From Pantoea sp. At-9b (GTDB lineage: Bacteria; Pseudomonadota; Gammaproteobacteria; Enterobacterales; Enterobacteriaceae), in NCBI RefSeq assembly GCF_000175935.2, contig NC_014837.1, positions 1,302,001 through 1,366,000 on the forward strand: DNA of 64,000 nucleotides, in the 5' to 3' direction. The position numbers and the translations under genes are program-made. This document shows positions 38,111-47,733 of the stretch, in pieces. How positions within the stretch are numbered: the stretch's first letter is position 1; every line of letters starts with the position of its first letter. Below the pieces are notes generated by a model, which searched no databases, was not told the origin of the DNA, and saw only the letters and a program-made list of their open reading frames with translations.

Positions 38111-39820
38111 TTACACTTTGACCGCCCATCCCTTCTGTTTACTGGTTTTGCCAATCCCCGGATTAAAACTGTTGGTGGGATCTAACCGACGGTAAAACGC
38201 CTGTAGCTGCGGCTGTGCGGCATACAAATGGCCGACGTTGTGCTCCGCCGGATACTCCGCGCCGCGCTGGCTGAGCATTGCCAGCATCTTCTCTTTTAAC
38301 GCATGCGCATCGACCCCTTTCTTCACGATGTAGTCCTGATGGAACACGTGGCAAAAAAAGTGGCCGTAGTAGAGGCGATGGCTCAGCTGCTGGTCGAATT
38401 CAGGCGGCAGCCGCTCAAACCAGTCGGTATCATTGCGGCGCAGCGCGATATCCAGCGCCAGAATATCCTCGACTTCATCAGCATGGACCGCATGATAACG
38501 CACCGCAGCACCGGCAGCCGCGAAACGGTGTAAAAATGCGTGAGCACCCTCTTTGGCGTCACAGGCAAAAAACTCACCGCCACCTTCGCGGAAAAAAGCG
38601 TGCAGATATTCCTGGGCTTCTGCCACGCCGTCACCGGACATCTTCAGCATCAGGTGATGTTCGTATTTGTCGCGGTACTGCTTCAGACGTTTCGGCAGAT
38701 GGGCCGGGAACCATCCGCTCACCCGCTGCAACAGCCGGTCGGTTAAGTGCGGTTTAACCCATTTACGCTTCGCCAGCCAGGCATCGATGCGGCCTTTCAG
38801 GCTAAAAAACAGCGGCATTTTGTCGGTGCCCAGCCGGTCGATCATCAGGAAGGTATCTTTGCCATACAGCTCGGCAATATCGAAGATATCGCGATGCATA
38901 TATTCACCGGCCACCGGTAAATGGTGAAAGTTCGCCAGGATATGTCGGCGGATCTCGCCCAGTTCCGCCGGATCGTTGCTGCCAATATAAAACACCTGCT
39001 GCTGCGGTTCGCTGACGAAGCTATCGAGCCGCACGGCAAATACCGCCAGCTTGCCGGCACACCCGGAGGCTTCAAACAGGCGGCGGGCATCGGCATTGAA
39101 ACGTGCCGGGGTATCGGCGTGGATATCGCGCACCCGCTCGGCATATTCATGATCCGAGGCGTGGCGATCATCCCAGATCACATCGTTCTGCTGCCAGCGA
39201 TCGTCATCCAGTCGTCCCAGGATCTCTTCCGGCGAATGGCCCAGCTCGATGCCGAGATGGTTAACCAGCCGCAGCTTGCCGTCAGCATCAATCTGCGCAT
39301 ACAGCGCCATTTCGCTATAGGCCGGGCCGCGTTTAATCAGCGATCCGCCAGAGTTATTGCAAATTCCCCCCATCACCGATGCGCCAATGCAGGATGAACC
39401 GATCACGGAATGTGGCTCGCGCCCCAGTGGCTTGAGGGCTTTTTCCAGCTGATAAAGCGTGCTACCAGGGAACGCCAGAATTTGTTTCCCACCATCAATC
39501 AGTTGCAGTTTATCCAGCCGTAGCGTGCTGATGATCACCACCGGGCGGTCATAATCACTCCCCTGGGGAGTGGAACCTTCTGTCAGCCCGGTGTTTGCGG
39601 CCTGCATCAGAATGATGGCATCGGCCGCCACCAGCGCCTGTAATACGCGCCACAGTTCAAGCAGCGAGCCGGGAAACACCACGGCCAGCGCCTCGCCCTC
39701 ACCGGAGCGGAAGCCTTTACGATATCGGGCGGTGTGCTCGGCATCAGTCAGTAACTGCGCGGGACCGACCAGGCGGCGCAGTTCGCCCAGCAGGGCAGAG
39801 TCAGAGGAAGCGTTTCTCAT
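38111..39820 (-). CDS. dld: Dld, quinone-dependent D-lactate dehydrogenase
   Basis: A 569-residue peripheral-membrane flavoenzyme oxidising D-lactate to pyruvate and feeding electrons to the quinone pool. The FAD-binding PCMH domain is N-terminal (LMQAANTGLTEGSTPQGSDY, SSCIGASVMGGICNNSGGS). The Dld-specific membrane-binding and cap region follows (RLKQYRDKYEHHLMLKMSGDG). ATG 39820 with AAGGA upstream matches the family N-terminus; the frame is open 36 codons beyond. It is divergent from bglX, as in E. coli. Confidence 0.95.
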   Translation of the reverse strand: MRNASSDSALLGELRRLVGPAQLLTDAEHTARYRKGFRSGEGEALAVVFPGSLLELWRVLQALVAADAIILMQAANTGLTEGSTPQGSDYDRPVVIISTLRLDKLQLIDGGKQILAFPGSTLYQLEKALKPLGREPHSVIGSSCIGASVMGGICNNSGGSLIKRGPAYSEMALYAQIDADGKLRLVNHLGIELGHSPEEILGRLDDDRWQQNDVIWDDRHASDHEYAERVRDIHADTPARFNADARRLFEASGCAGKLAVFAVRLDSFVSEPQQQVFYIGSNDPAELGEIRRHILANFHHLPVAGEYMHRDIFDIAELYGKDTFLMIDRLGTDKMPLFFSLKGRIDAWLAKRKWVKPHLTDRLLQRVSGWFPAHLPKRLKQYRDKYEHHLMLKMSGDGVAEAQEYLHAFFREGGGEFFACDAKEGAHAFLHRFAAAGAAVRYHAVHADEVEDILALDIALRRNDTDWFERLPPEFDQQLSHRLYYGHFFCHVFHQDYIVKKGVDAHALKEKMLAMLSQRGAEYPAEHNVGHLYAAQPQLQAFYRRLDPTNSFNPGIGKTSKQKGWAVKV

Positions 39821-39977
39821 GGGCTTATCCTTGTCATAAACGGTAGCGAAACAACTGTAGCACGCGTTACACGAAGCAGCGGCGATGTGACATCGTCGGC
39901 TACCTGCTATCCTCAACTTATGGCACACTTTGCCGGTTATTTTTATATTGCGCAGTCACTTAAGAGAACCCGACCTG

Positions 39978-42275
39978 ATGAAATGGATTTGCTCTGTTAG
40001 CCTCGCTGTATCCCTTGCCATGCAACCCGCGCTGGCGGACGAGATGTTTGGCAACCATCCCATGACCGAACAGGCACGCGACGCCTTTGTTAACCAACTG
40101 CTTAGCAAGATGACGCTGAATGAGAAGATTGGTCAGTTGCGTCTGATAAGCGTAGGACCGGATAACCCAAAGGAAGCCATCCGTGACATGATCCAGCACG
40201 GACAGGTTGGGGCGATTTTTAATACCGTAACGCGTCCAGACATTCGCGCCATGCAGGATCAGGTGATGCAACTCAGCCGCCTGAAAATTCCGCTGTTCTT
40301 TGCCTATGACGTGGTCCACGGCCAGCGTACCGTGTTTCCGATTCCGCTCGGCCTGGCGTCCAGTTGGGATATTGATGCGGTAGCGGAAGTCGGGCGGGTT
40401 TCCGCTTATGAAGCGGCGGATGATGGCCTGAACATGACCTGGGCACCAATGGTAGACGTCAGCCGTGAACCGCGCTGGGGACGGGTGTCAGAAGGCTTTG
40501 GCGAAGATACCTTCCTGACCTCGCAGATGGGCAGCACCCTGGTGAAAGCGATGCAGGGGAAAAGTCCGGCCGATCGTTATTCCATCATGACCAGTGTGAA
40601 ACATTTCGCGCTGTACGGTGCGGTAGAAGGCGGACGTGATTACAACACCGTCGATATGAGCCCGCAGCGGATGTTCCAGGATTACATGCCACCGTACAAA
40701 GCCTCGCTGGATGCCGGTAGCGGTGGCGTGATGGTGGCGCTGAACTCGATCAACGGTACACCGGCCACGGCTGACAGTTGGCTGCTGAAAGACCTGCTGC
40801 GTGGCGAGTGGAAATTCAAAGGTATTACCATCAGCGATCACGGTGCGATTAAAGAGCTGATGAAACACGGGGTTGCCAGTGATCCACAGGACGCGGTCCG
40901 TATTGCCCTCAAGTCCGGCATCGATATGAGTATGAGCGACGAGTATTACAGCAAATACCTGCCGGGGCTGGTGAAAAGCGGTGCGGTGAGCATGGCGGAC
41001 ATTGATGACGCCGCGCGCCATGTGTTGAACGTCAAATACGATATGGGGCTGTTTAACGATCCTTACAGCCATTTGGGGCCGAAAGGCAGCGATCCGCAGG
41101 ACACCAACGCCGAAAGCCGCCTGCATCGTGCCGAAGCGCGTGATGTGGCGCGTAAGAGCATCGTGCTACTGAAAAACTGGCACGAAACCTTACCGCTGAA
41201 AAAGAGCGCCACCGTGGCGCTGGTTGGCCCGCTGGCCGATAGCCAGCGTGACATCATGGGCAGTTGGTCTGCCGCCGGGGTCGCGAAGCAATCCATCACC
41301 CTGTATCAGGGGATGCGCGCGGCGATGGCAGGCAAGGGCACGCTGCTGTACACCAAAGGCGCGAACATCACCGATAACAAAGGCATTCAGGATTTCCTCA
41401 ATTTGTATGAACAGGCAGTGACGATTGATCCACGCTCGCCGCAACAGATGATTGATGAAGCGGTGGCGAATGCGAAGAAGGCGGATATCGTCGTGGCGGC
41501 CGTTGGCGAGGCGCAGGGCATGGCGCATGAAGCCTCCAGCCGCAGCGATCTGGTGATCCCGGAAAGCCAGCAGAAGCTGCTGGCAGCGCTGAAAGCCACC
41601 GGGAAACCGCTGGTGATCGTGCTGATGAATGGGCGTCCGCTGAATGTGGTGCATGAAGACCAGATCGCCGACGCGATGCTGGAAACCTGGTTCAGCGGTA
41701 CCGAAGGCGGTAACGCCATCGCTGATGTGCTGTTTGGTGACTACAACCCGTCCGGCAAACTGCCGGTATCCTTCCCGCGTTCAGTCGGGCAAATCCCGAT
41801 TTACTACAACCACTTGCCTACCGGGCGTCCGTATAACTTCGAGAAGCCGAACAAGTACACCTCGCATTACTACGATGCCATCAACGGGCCGCTTTATCCG
41901 TTTGGTTATGGTCAGAGCTACACCACCTTTAGCGTTTCGCCGGTGAAGATGTCAGCGAAATTTATGCCACGTAATGGCACGGTGGAAGCCAGCGTGAAGG
42001 TGACCAACACCGGCAATCGTGATGGTGCCACGGTGGTACAGATGTACCTGAACGATCCGGTAGCCAGCATCAGCCGTCCGGTGCAGGAGCTGCGCGGCTT
42101 TAAACGCATCATGCTGAAGGCTGGCGAGTCGCAGACGGTGAGCTTTAAGATTGACGTCGAGGCACTGAAGTTCTGGAACCAGAAAATGCAGCATGTGGCC
42201 GAGCCGGGTAAGATCAACGTGATGATTGGGCTGGATTCGGTGCGGACGCAGGACGCATCATTTGATTATCTCTAA
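39978..42275 (+). CDS. bglX: BglX, periplasmic beta-glucosidase (GH3)
   Basis: A 765-residue secreted GH3 beta-glucosidase. A signal peptide ends at A20 (MQPALA). The catalytic nucleophile is D287 in ITISDHGAIKEL, and KHF (H209) with R-D lies in the substrate pocket. The C-terminal fibronectin-type III domain starts near 660. Length and N-terminus match E. coli BglX. ATG 39978 is 16 codons inside the open frame and begins the signal peptide. Confidence 0.96.
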   Translation: MKWICSVSLAVSLAMQPALADEMFGNHPMTEQARDAFVNQLLSKMTLNEKIGQLRLISVGPDNPKEAIRDMIQHGQVGAIFNTVTRPDIRAMQDQVMQLSRLKIPLFFAYDVVHGQRTVFPIPLGLASSWDIDAVAEVGRVSAYEAADDGLNMTWAPMVDVSREPRWGRVSEGFGEDTFLTSQMGSTLVKAMQGKSPADRYSIMTSVKHFALYGAVEGGRDYNTVDMSPQRMFQDYMPPYKASLDAGSGGVMVALNSINGTPATADSWLLKDLLRGEWKFKGITISDHGAIKELMKHGVASDPQDAVRIALKSGIDMSMSDEYYSKYLPGLVKSGAVSMADIDDAARHVLNVKYDMGLFNDPYSHLGPKGSDPQDTNAESRLHRAEARDVARKSIVLLKNWHETLPLKKSATVALVGPLADSQRDIMGSWSAAGVAKQSITLYQGMRAAMAGKGTLLYTKGANITDNKGIQDFLNLYEQAVTIDPRSPQQMIDEAVANAKKADIVVAAVGEAQGMAHEASSRSDLVIPESQQKLLAALKATGKPLVIVLMNGRPLNVVHEDQIADAMLETWFSGTEGGNAIADVLFGDYNPSGKLPVSFPRSVGQIPIYYNHLPTGRPYNFEKPNKYTSHYYDAINGPLYPFGYGQSYTTFSVSPVKMSAKFMPRNGTVEASVKVTNTGNRDGATVVQMYLNDPVASISRPVQELRGFKRIMLKAGESQTVSFKIDVEALKFWNQKMQHVAEPGKINVMIGLDSVRTQDASFDYL

Positions 42276-42281
42276 ATCCCA

Positions 42282-42357
42282 CGTAGCGGCGCGATTTATC
42301 GCGCAAACGTAGCAATGGCAGCAGATGCCTACTGGCACGATAAATCGTGCTGCTACA
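42282..42357. repeat. REP-like inverted pair after bglX
   Basis: CGTAGCGGCGCGATTTATCG and, 40 bases on, CACGATAAATCGTGCTGCTAC form an inverted pair in the 144-base gap between bglX and the MpaB-like gene. Confidence 0.8.
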
Positions 42358-42419
42358 ATTCGCAGAAATGTTAGCAACCCGGTCAGCCTCCAGGCTGGCC
42401 GGGCAATTACCCCAAAACC

Positions 42420-43283
42420 ATGAACATCCGCAAACGCATCGAACAACAAGTCTTCCGCCTGAATGGCCTGTCACTCAACGAATTTGATATCTCGCAACCA
42501 CCTGGCGATCCCGGTCTGTTTGGTCCGGACAGCGTCATCTGGCGTGTACACGGTGATTTCGCCGCGATGATGTGCGGGGGTATCAGCGCGTTGTTGTTGC
42601 AGATGTTGCATCCGGCGGCGCTGGCGGGGGTATGGGATCACTCCAACTTTCGTGATGACATGCTGGGGCGGTTGCGGCGTACCAGTCAATTTATCGCGGT
42701 CACCACCTTTGGCAACCAGCAGGATGCCCACACGCTGATCGAGCGGGTCAAACGCATTCATCTGCGCGTTACCGGCGTCGACAATGCGGGCCAGCCGTAT
42801 GCGGCCAGCGCTCCCCACTTGCTGACCTGGGTGCATGTGGCGGAAACCAGTCGCTTTCTCGCGGCCCATCTGCGCTATAAAAATCCCCATCTGAGTTTGA
42901 TAGAACAGGATCGCTACTACCAGGAGGCGGCGCTGATTGCTGAATCGCTTGGTGCAGAACAGGTGCCAAAAAGTGTCGCGGCAGTGGAGAGCTACTTGCA
43001 GGCGATGCGCCCACAGTTGGTGTGCGATGCGCGTACCCGCGAGGTCACGCAACTATTGATGAACGCGCCGGCTCCCAGCTGGCAGGCGAAGCCGGTGATG
43101 CGGGCGATGATGAAGGCAGGGATTGGTTTGCTGCCAGACTGGGCGCAGCAACTGGCTGAGTTGCCCATCAGCCCGGTACAGCAACGGGTGGTCGATGGGC
43201 AAATACATCTGGTCGCGGGTTTGTTGCGTTGGTCAATTCAGCGCGGCGCGTATGCCAGGGCGATGCAACGGATGGGCCGCTAA
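42420..43283 (+). CDS. MpaB-family oxygenase (DUF2236)
   Basis: A 287-residue helical protein of the ER-bound oxygenase MpaB/latex-clearing (Lcp) family. The diagnostic N-terminal block (GDPGLFGPDSVIWRVHGD), the QMLHPAALAGVWDHS segment and the THVAETSRF-like WVHVAETSRFLAAH segment with histidines are conserved. In characterised relatives these histidines bind heme b, and the enzymes cleave unsaturated isoprenoid chains. No signal peptide is visible. The bacterial cytosolic substrate is unknown. The ribosome site before ATG 42420 is weak. Confidence 0.8.
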   Translation: MNIRKRIEQQVFRLNGLSLNEFDISQPPGDPGLFGPDSVIWRVHGDFAAMMCGGISALLLQMLHPAALAGVWDHSNFRDDMLGRLRRTSQFIAVTTFGNQQDAHTLIERVKRIHLRVTGVDNAGQPYAASAPHLLTWVHVAETSRFLAAHLRYKNPHLSLIEQDRYYQEAALIAESLGAEQVPKSVAAVESYLQAMRPQLVCDARTREVTQLLMNAPAPSWQAKPVMRAMMKAGIGLLPDWAQQLAELPISPVQQRVVDGQIHLVAGLLRWSIQRGAYARAMQRMGR

Positions 43284-43286
43284 GGG

Positions 43287-43580
43287 TTACGGGTGCAGTT
43301 CGTCTCTGGCCTTGGTGTAGGTGCGCGGGGTTCTGGCCTCACGACGCAGGGTCAGTTGCCGTAGCTGATAATGATGGATCAGCATCCCGAGTCCGAGGCC
43401 CATTAGCGCCAGCGGCAGCAGGCTGTAATAAATATCAGCAGGTAAAATAATTAGCAGGGCGATCCCCGCAACCAGCAGCGTCAGTGCCGACATCACCCAG
43501 GTGTAGCGAATAAACAGCCACACCAGCAGGGCGAAAATCACCACATCCCGCAGGTTAAAATCCACACTTTGCAGCACCAT
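43287..43580 (-). CDS. Small inner-membrane protein of unknown function
   Basis: A 97-residue protein with about three hydrophobic segments (VVIFALLVWLFI, WVMSALTLLVAGIALLIIL, LLPLALMGLGLGMLI) and a basic, hydrophilic C-terminus. I do not recognise the family. It is convergent with the MpaB-like gene (3 bases between stops). Coding is supported by the clear TM pattern and lack of a better frame, not by homology. Confidence 0.65.
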   Translation of the reverse strand: MVLQSVDFNLRDVVIFALLVWLFIRYTWVMSALTLLVAGIALLIILPADIYYSLLPLALMGLGLGMLIHHYQLRQLTLRREARTPRTYTKARDELHP

Positions 43581-43804
43581 TGCGTCAACTCCTTCGATGC
43601 GAATGCGGCGACAATAGCACGCGCTACGGGAAAAGAATCGCGAATTAATTTGATGCTTGCCCGCGCATCATGCCGCGAAACTTCAGCAACCCTCATCTTT
43701 TCGCGGCGCACTTTGAGAGTTTTACCCTTGTGCTACATGGCACGAGTGCCGATCCTGCTCTATTCTCGGGGAAAATGGATCCCTCCAGGCATTGTTGAGG
43801 CGTT

Positions 43805-44917
43805 ATGACACACCACCCTCTGATTGCTGAGGTGCCGAATCAGCAAAACACATTAACGGCCATCGTCGAGCAGGACGCACGCACGGCCTATTTTTACATT
43901 TGGCCGAACGATCTGTTCCGCAGCCAGTATGCGGTACGTGGTTGCTGGTTGCGTAATCTGCTGCCTGCACCGGCGCGTGAAGATCGCGACGCGCTGGAGC
44001 AAGGCATCGCGCCGCTGCTCAGTGCCGAATTTTGTCGCACGCTGGAAGCGGAGCCAGCGCTCGATCCGGCCGGTTTGCAGGTGATATGGGAGTCGAGCGA
44101 CGATGGCGCAGCATTATGGTATTACGGCCAGCTCTTGGCGGTCATTCCCGGCTGGAGCCTGTATCAGGACAAACAGGTGAGTTTCTCCGCCGGTTGTATT
44201 AAAGCTAATCGCCTGACGGCACCGCTTGGCTCAGCGTCGACCAACGACTATTACGCGCGCGCCGAACAGCAGCGCCATTTCTGGCGGGACTGGCATGACG
44301 GCCATCTGTGGGATGTGGTGCAGCGCGAGTTGATGCAGTGCTACCAGGCGCAGTTTGGCGAATCGGTGAAGTATTACGCCATCGATCAGGGCAACTGGCC
44401 GCCGATGGCCATTTCACAGCACTGGCATCAGGGCGTCTGGTACTTCCTCACCCTCGGCATGGGGATTCGACCGATGCCGCAGGTGGATTACCTGTTTGAT
44501 GAACTGGCACCGCAGTATCGTCGCATTGAACTGGCGATGGCGGTGGATGGCGAAGTGATGAACGAAGCCAATGCGGTCCAGATGGCCAGTGCGCTGGCGG
44601 AGTTTGCGCATCTGCCTTGGGCGCGCCTCACCTGGCTGGGAGAGGGGCATACGCTGGCGTCAGAAGTGGCTCCGGTAGGCTTCGAAAGTTTTTTGCTGGC
44701 GAATGGGCTGGCCCCGGAAGCGGCGCAGTTTCGTCTGCCGAAGCGCGAGGGGGACCGGGTGAATGTGCTATGGTCCACGCCGATCACCGAAGCGGAGCGT
44801 CAGTTTGCGCAGGCCGATGAGCGTGGTGGTCAGCAACTGTTGCAGCGGTTGCTGGCGGATGGCAATAGCCACATTTTTCGCCCAAGGCAAGAGGTGGTTG
44901 ATCCGCCTGTGGCCTGA
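43805..44917 (+). CDS. Suppressor-of-fused (SUFU) domain protein
   Basis: A 370-residue soluble protein. The N-terminal half (1-185) is unfamiliar. From about 185 it carries a SUFU-type block: YYAIDQGNWPPMAIS, WYFLTLGMGIRPMPQVD, RRIELAMAVDG, FAHLPWARLTWLGEGHT and a C-terminal VNVLWSTPITEAERQFA. In eukaryotes SUFU binds Gli factors. Bacterial SUFU domains are often immunity proteins in polymorphic toxin loci, but no toxin-like gene is adjacent here. The gene stands alone between two gaps of 224 and 147 bases. The ribosome site is TTGAGGCGTT. Function unknown. Confidence 0.75.
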   Translation: MTHHPLIAEVPNQQNTLTAIVEQDARTAYFYIWPNDLFRSQYAVRGCWLRNLLPAPAREDRDALEQGIAPLLSAEFCRTLEAEPALDPAGLQVIWESSDDGAALWYYGQLLAVIPGWSLYQDKQVSFSAGCIKANRLTAPLGSASTNDYYARAEQQRHFWRDWHDGHLWDVVQRELMQCYQAQFGESVKYYAIDQGNWPPMAISQHWHQGVWYFLTLGMGIRPMPQVDYLFDELAPQYRRIELAMAVDGEVMNEANAVQMASALAEFAHLPWARLTWLGEGHTLASEVAPVGFESFLLANGLAPEAAQFRLPKREGDRVNVLWSTPITEAERQFAQADERGGQQLLQRLLADGNSHIFRPRQEVVDPPVA

Positions 44918-44919
44918 AC

Positions 44920-44948
44920 GGTCGCGGCGCGACAAATCGCGCCGCTAT
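44920..44948. repeat. REP-like palindrome
   Basis: GTCGCGGCGCGACAAATCGC followed by GCCGCTAT, a single compact hairpin just after the stop of the SUFU-domain gene. Confidence 0.65.
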
Positions 44949-44995
44949 ATCATCACCACGATCAATTATTTTTTTGCTTTGTGATCGTGCGCACC

Positions 44996-45022
44996 TCAAG
45001 TTCCTCCTTAACAAGCCGTTAA
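44996..45022 (+). promoter_or_regulatory. Sigma-28 (FliA) promoter of the chemoreceptor gene
   Basis: TCAAGTTC (44996-45003), an 11-base spacer and GCCGTTAA (45015-45022) match the flagellar sigma-28 consensus TAAAGTTT-N11-GCCGATAA at 13 of 16 positions with exact spacing. It lies 42 bases before the start codon of the receptor gene. Confidence 0.8.
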
Positions 45023-45064
45023 CCCGGATCAGGCATCTCGCCACTCCAGGGTAAGGGCATTCTC

Positions 45065-46960
45065 ATGTTAAAAACCACACAATCCCGTTTCACCGCGACG
45101 CTCGTCGCGTTTTTCGTTGTGCTGATGCTGGTCACCGTGCTGGTGATCAATCAATTTATTGCGCCACAACTGAGCCACAATGAGAGCCGCCTGGTGCGTT
45201 ACGAAGTCGATGGCCTGGCCGGACGTATCGTTGAGCAGATGAACCGCGTGCAGGCACAGCAGCGTGCCATTACCGAAGCCGCCGGGGTGATGGACAGCGC
45301 CAGCATTGATACGCTGTTGCCTGCGCTGGTTAACCAGTATCAGGACAGCAACGTATTTGGCGGCGGTATCTGGCCACTGCCAAACCGACGCGATCCGGCC
45401 AAAGAGAAAGACAGTTCGTTCTTCGCCCGCAACGCCAGCAACCAGTTGCAGGTGAATAGCTACTGGAACTCTGATGCCGCCGACAAATACTGGGAACAAC
45501 CCTGGTACAAAGACGGTATGGCAGCCGCCAAAGGCCAGTGCGCCTGGGCCAAAGCGTATCAGGATGCTGCCAGCCCACAGCCACGGACTAACTGCGCGAT
45601 GGCAATTTACCGTAACGGCACCGCCTGGGGCGTGGCGACCATCGACGTGACCCTGGGATTCTTCAACCAACTGGCGAAGCAGATGGGGGAGGCGATTCAT
45701 GGTCGTGTGTTGATTGTCGAGGCCGATGGCAAAGTGGTTGGCAACGCCGCCCTGGTCGACGCAGCGGCGAAACTGGAAAATCTGTCCGATACCCAGCTGC
45801 CGCTGGCACCGACACTGAAAACGTTACTGGCCCAGGCGGGCAGCCAGCCGACGCAGGCGACGTATCAGACGGACGATGGCGAACACACGCTGTTCCTGCA
45901 AGCGATCCCTGGCAGCCCGTGGTATCTCGCCAGCGATGTGCCCTCCAGCCTGCTGAATGCGCAAACCCATAGCATGTTGACCCGGCTGGGTCTGGTGCAG
46001 ATCCCGCTGGCGATAATTTTGCTGCTGGTGTTGCTCGGCTTTGTACGTGCCATGATGAAACGCCTGAGCCTGCTTAACCGCAACATTGAAGCGCTGTCGA
46101 CCGGTGGCGCGGATTTGACGCAGCGTCTGCCTGCCAGCAACAGCCCGGAATTTGACGCGGTCGCGCAGAGCTTTAACCAGTTCATCGCTTACCTTCAGGG
46201 ACTGATGCGCCAGGTGGGAGACAGCGCGTTGGCGATCACCGCCGCCTCACGCGAGATCGCCAGCGGCAACGCCGACCTGTCGGCGCGCACGGAATCGCAA
46301 GCCAGCTCGATTGTTGAGACGGCCGCCTCCATGGAGCAATTGACTGGCACGGTGCGCCAGAACGCCGACAATGCCACCCATGCCAATCAACTGGCCGACG
46401 GCGCTTCGCAGGTGGCGGCGCGCGGTACTGAAGTGGTCCGTCAGGTGGTCAGCACCATGGGTGAAATCCATCACTCATCGCGCAAAGTGGTGGATATCAT
46501 CAGCGTGATCGACAGCATCGCGTTCCAGACCAATATCCTGGCCTTAAACGCCGCGGTCGAAGCCGCGCGCGCCGGTGAGCAGGGTCGGGGTTTTGCGGTG
46601 GTGGCGTCGGAAGTGCGTAATCTGGCGCAGCGTTCGGCCAACTCGGCCCGCGAGATCAAGAAGCTGATTGAGGAATCGGTCACTAACATCGATACCGGCA
46701 GCCAACTGGTGGAGCAAGCCGGGCAAACCATGGATGAGCTGATGCAGGGCGTCAGCAGCGTCACCACGCTGATGGGGGAGATTATGTCTGCCAGCCGTGA
46801 GCAGAGCCTGGGCATTGATCAGGTGAACGTGGCGATTACCCAACTTGACGGCAGCACGCAGCAAAACGCCGCGCTGGTCGAGCAGGTTTCCGCTGCCGCC
46901 CGCGCCATGGAGGAGCAGAGCGTACAACTGGAGCTGGTGGTGCAAAGCTTTAAACTTTAA
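45065..46960 (+). CDS. Methyl-accepting chemotaxis protein with periplasmic Cache domain
   Basis: A 631-residue chemoreceptor. TM1 is at about 12-33, then a large periplasmic double-Cache-type sensor (about 35-300, with [19 protein letters not shown] typical of dCache_1). TM2 is about 308-330, then HAMP and the signalling hairpin, whose tip reads [20 protein letters not shown]. Methylation-type Glu/Gln pairs flank the tip ([13 protein letters not shown]). No C-terminal NWETF pentapeptide is present, so it depends on other receptors for adaptation enzymes. The ligand is unknown; dCache sensors often bind amino acids or organic acids. Expression is probably flagellar-class. Confidence 0.92.
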   Translation: MLKTTQSRFTATLVAFFVVLMLVTVLVINQFIAPQLSHNESRLVRYEVDGLAGRIVEQMNRVQAQQRAITEAAGVMDSASIDTLLPALVNQYQDSNVFGGGIWPLPNRRDPAKEKDSSFFARNASNQLQVNSYWNSDAADKYWEQPWYKDGMAAAKGQCAWAKAYQDAASPQPRTNCAMAIYRNGTAWGVATIDVTLGFFNQLAKQMGEAIHGRVLIVEADGKVVGNAALVDAAAKLENLSDTQLPLAPTLKTLLAQAGSQPTQATYQTDDGEHTLFLQAIPGSPWYLASDVPSSLLNAQTHSMLTRLGLVQIPLAIILLLVLLGFVRAMMKRLSLLNRNIEALSTGGADLTQRLPASNSPEFDAVAQSFNQFIAYLQGLMRQVGDSALAITAASREIASGNADLSARTESQASSIVETAASMEQLTGTVRQNADNATHANQLADGASQVAARGTEVVRQVVSTMGEIHHSSRKVVDIISVIDSIAFQTNILALNAAVEAARAGEQGRGFAVVASEVRNLAQRSANSAREIKKLIEESVTNIDTGSQLVEQAGQTMDELMQGVSSVTTLMGEIMSASREQSLGIDQVNVAITQLDGSTQQNAALVEQVSAAARAMEEQSVQLELVVQSFKL

Positions 46961-46970
46961 GTGTTTTTTC

Positions 46971-46998
46971 ACGGTGGTGCCTCGGGTGCCACCGTTTC
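46971..46998 (+). terminator. Probable terminator of the chemoreceptor gene
   Basis: ACGGTGG and CCACCGT pair over 7 bp around a GC-rich loop, followed by TTTCT. The T run is short. It starts 11 bases after the stop codon. Confidence 0.5.
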
Positions 46999-47156
46999 TC
47001 CTTCCTTTTTAATCATTCCCCGTTTTTTATCCTGTCCTGCTAATTGGCTGCTAAAATTAACTTTCCGTTACGCAAACGCACGGAATGTACGCAATTTTCA
47101 CGGTCAGCCGCGCTTCGATTGTGTACAATGGTTGAGATTTTTCTGAAGGAGTTGTC

Positions 47157-47690
47157 ATGTCCGCCATAGAAGTTATCCTCGTCGACCACCTCGATCGTCC
47201 CACTGGCAAGATGGAAAAGCTGGAAGTTCATGAAAAGGGATTACTGCACCGTGCGGTAACGGTTTACGTGTTTAACTCGCGGCATGAACTGCTGCTACAA
47301 CGCCGTGCCAGCGGTAAATATCACTGCGGCGGGTTGTGGAGTAACACCTGCTGCGGCCATCCTTATCCGCAGGAGTCCACCCAGGCGGCTGCAGAACGTC
47401 GCCTGCGCGAGGAGATGGGGTTGTCGCTGACGCTGACCCCGGTGTTTGAGTTGAGCTACAACTTGCCGCTCAGCAACGGCCTGACGGAACATGAATATGG
47501 TCACGTGTTTTTTGCCATCAGTGATGAGCAACCGGAGCTGAACCCGGAAGAAGCCGATGCCTGGTGCTATCGTTCGGTGGCGCAGATTCAACACGAGATT
47601 GCACAGCAGCCGGAACAGTTCACGCCGTGGTTTCTCTTCACCTTCGCCCGCATTCCCGCCACGCTGGATGCGTTTCAGCTAGCTGTATAA
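47157..47690 (+). CDS. idi: Idi, isopentenyl-diphosphate delta-isomerase (type I)
   Basis: A 177-residue Nudix-fold enzyme interconverting IPP and DMAPP. The catalytic cysteine region SNTCCGHP (C65/C66), the Nudix-like block AAERRLREEMGL and the catalytic glutamate in TEHEYGHVFF (E113) are intact. AAGGAG precedes the ATG. Pantoea strains often carry a second idi inside a carotenoid cluster; this copy has no crt genes around it and looks like the housekeeping one. A terminator follows directly. Confidence 0.96.
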   Translation: MSAIEVILVDHLDRPTGKMEKLEVHEKGLLHRAVTVYVFNSRHELLLQRRASGKYHCGGLWSNTCCGHPYPQESTQAAAERRLREEMGLSLTLTPVFELSYNLPLSNGLTEHEYGHVFFAISDEQPELNPEEADAWCYRSVAQIQHEIAQQPEQFTPWFLFTFARIPATLDAFQLAV

Positions 47691-47718
47691 AAACACGCCT
47701 CATTGCAGAGGCGTGTTT
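47691..47718. terminator. Bidirectional terminator between idi and the porin gene
   Basis: AAACACGCCT and AGGCGTGTTT form a 10-bp stem, with A and T runs on both sides, in the 43-base convergent gap between the two stops. Confidence 0.9.
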
Positions 47719-47733
47719 CTCCGGACAGGGGCA

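Noticed and set aside
46961..47146. A 61-codon open frame between the chemoreceptor gene and idi
   Set aside because: It starts just after the chemoreceptor stop and crosses its terminator, with no ribosome site.
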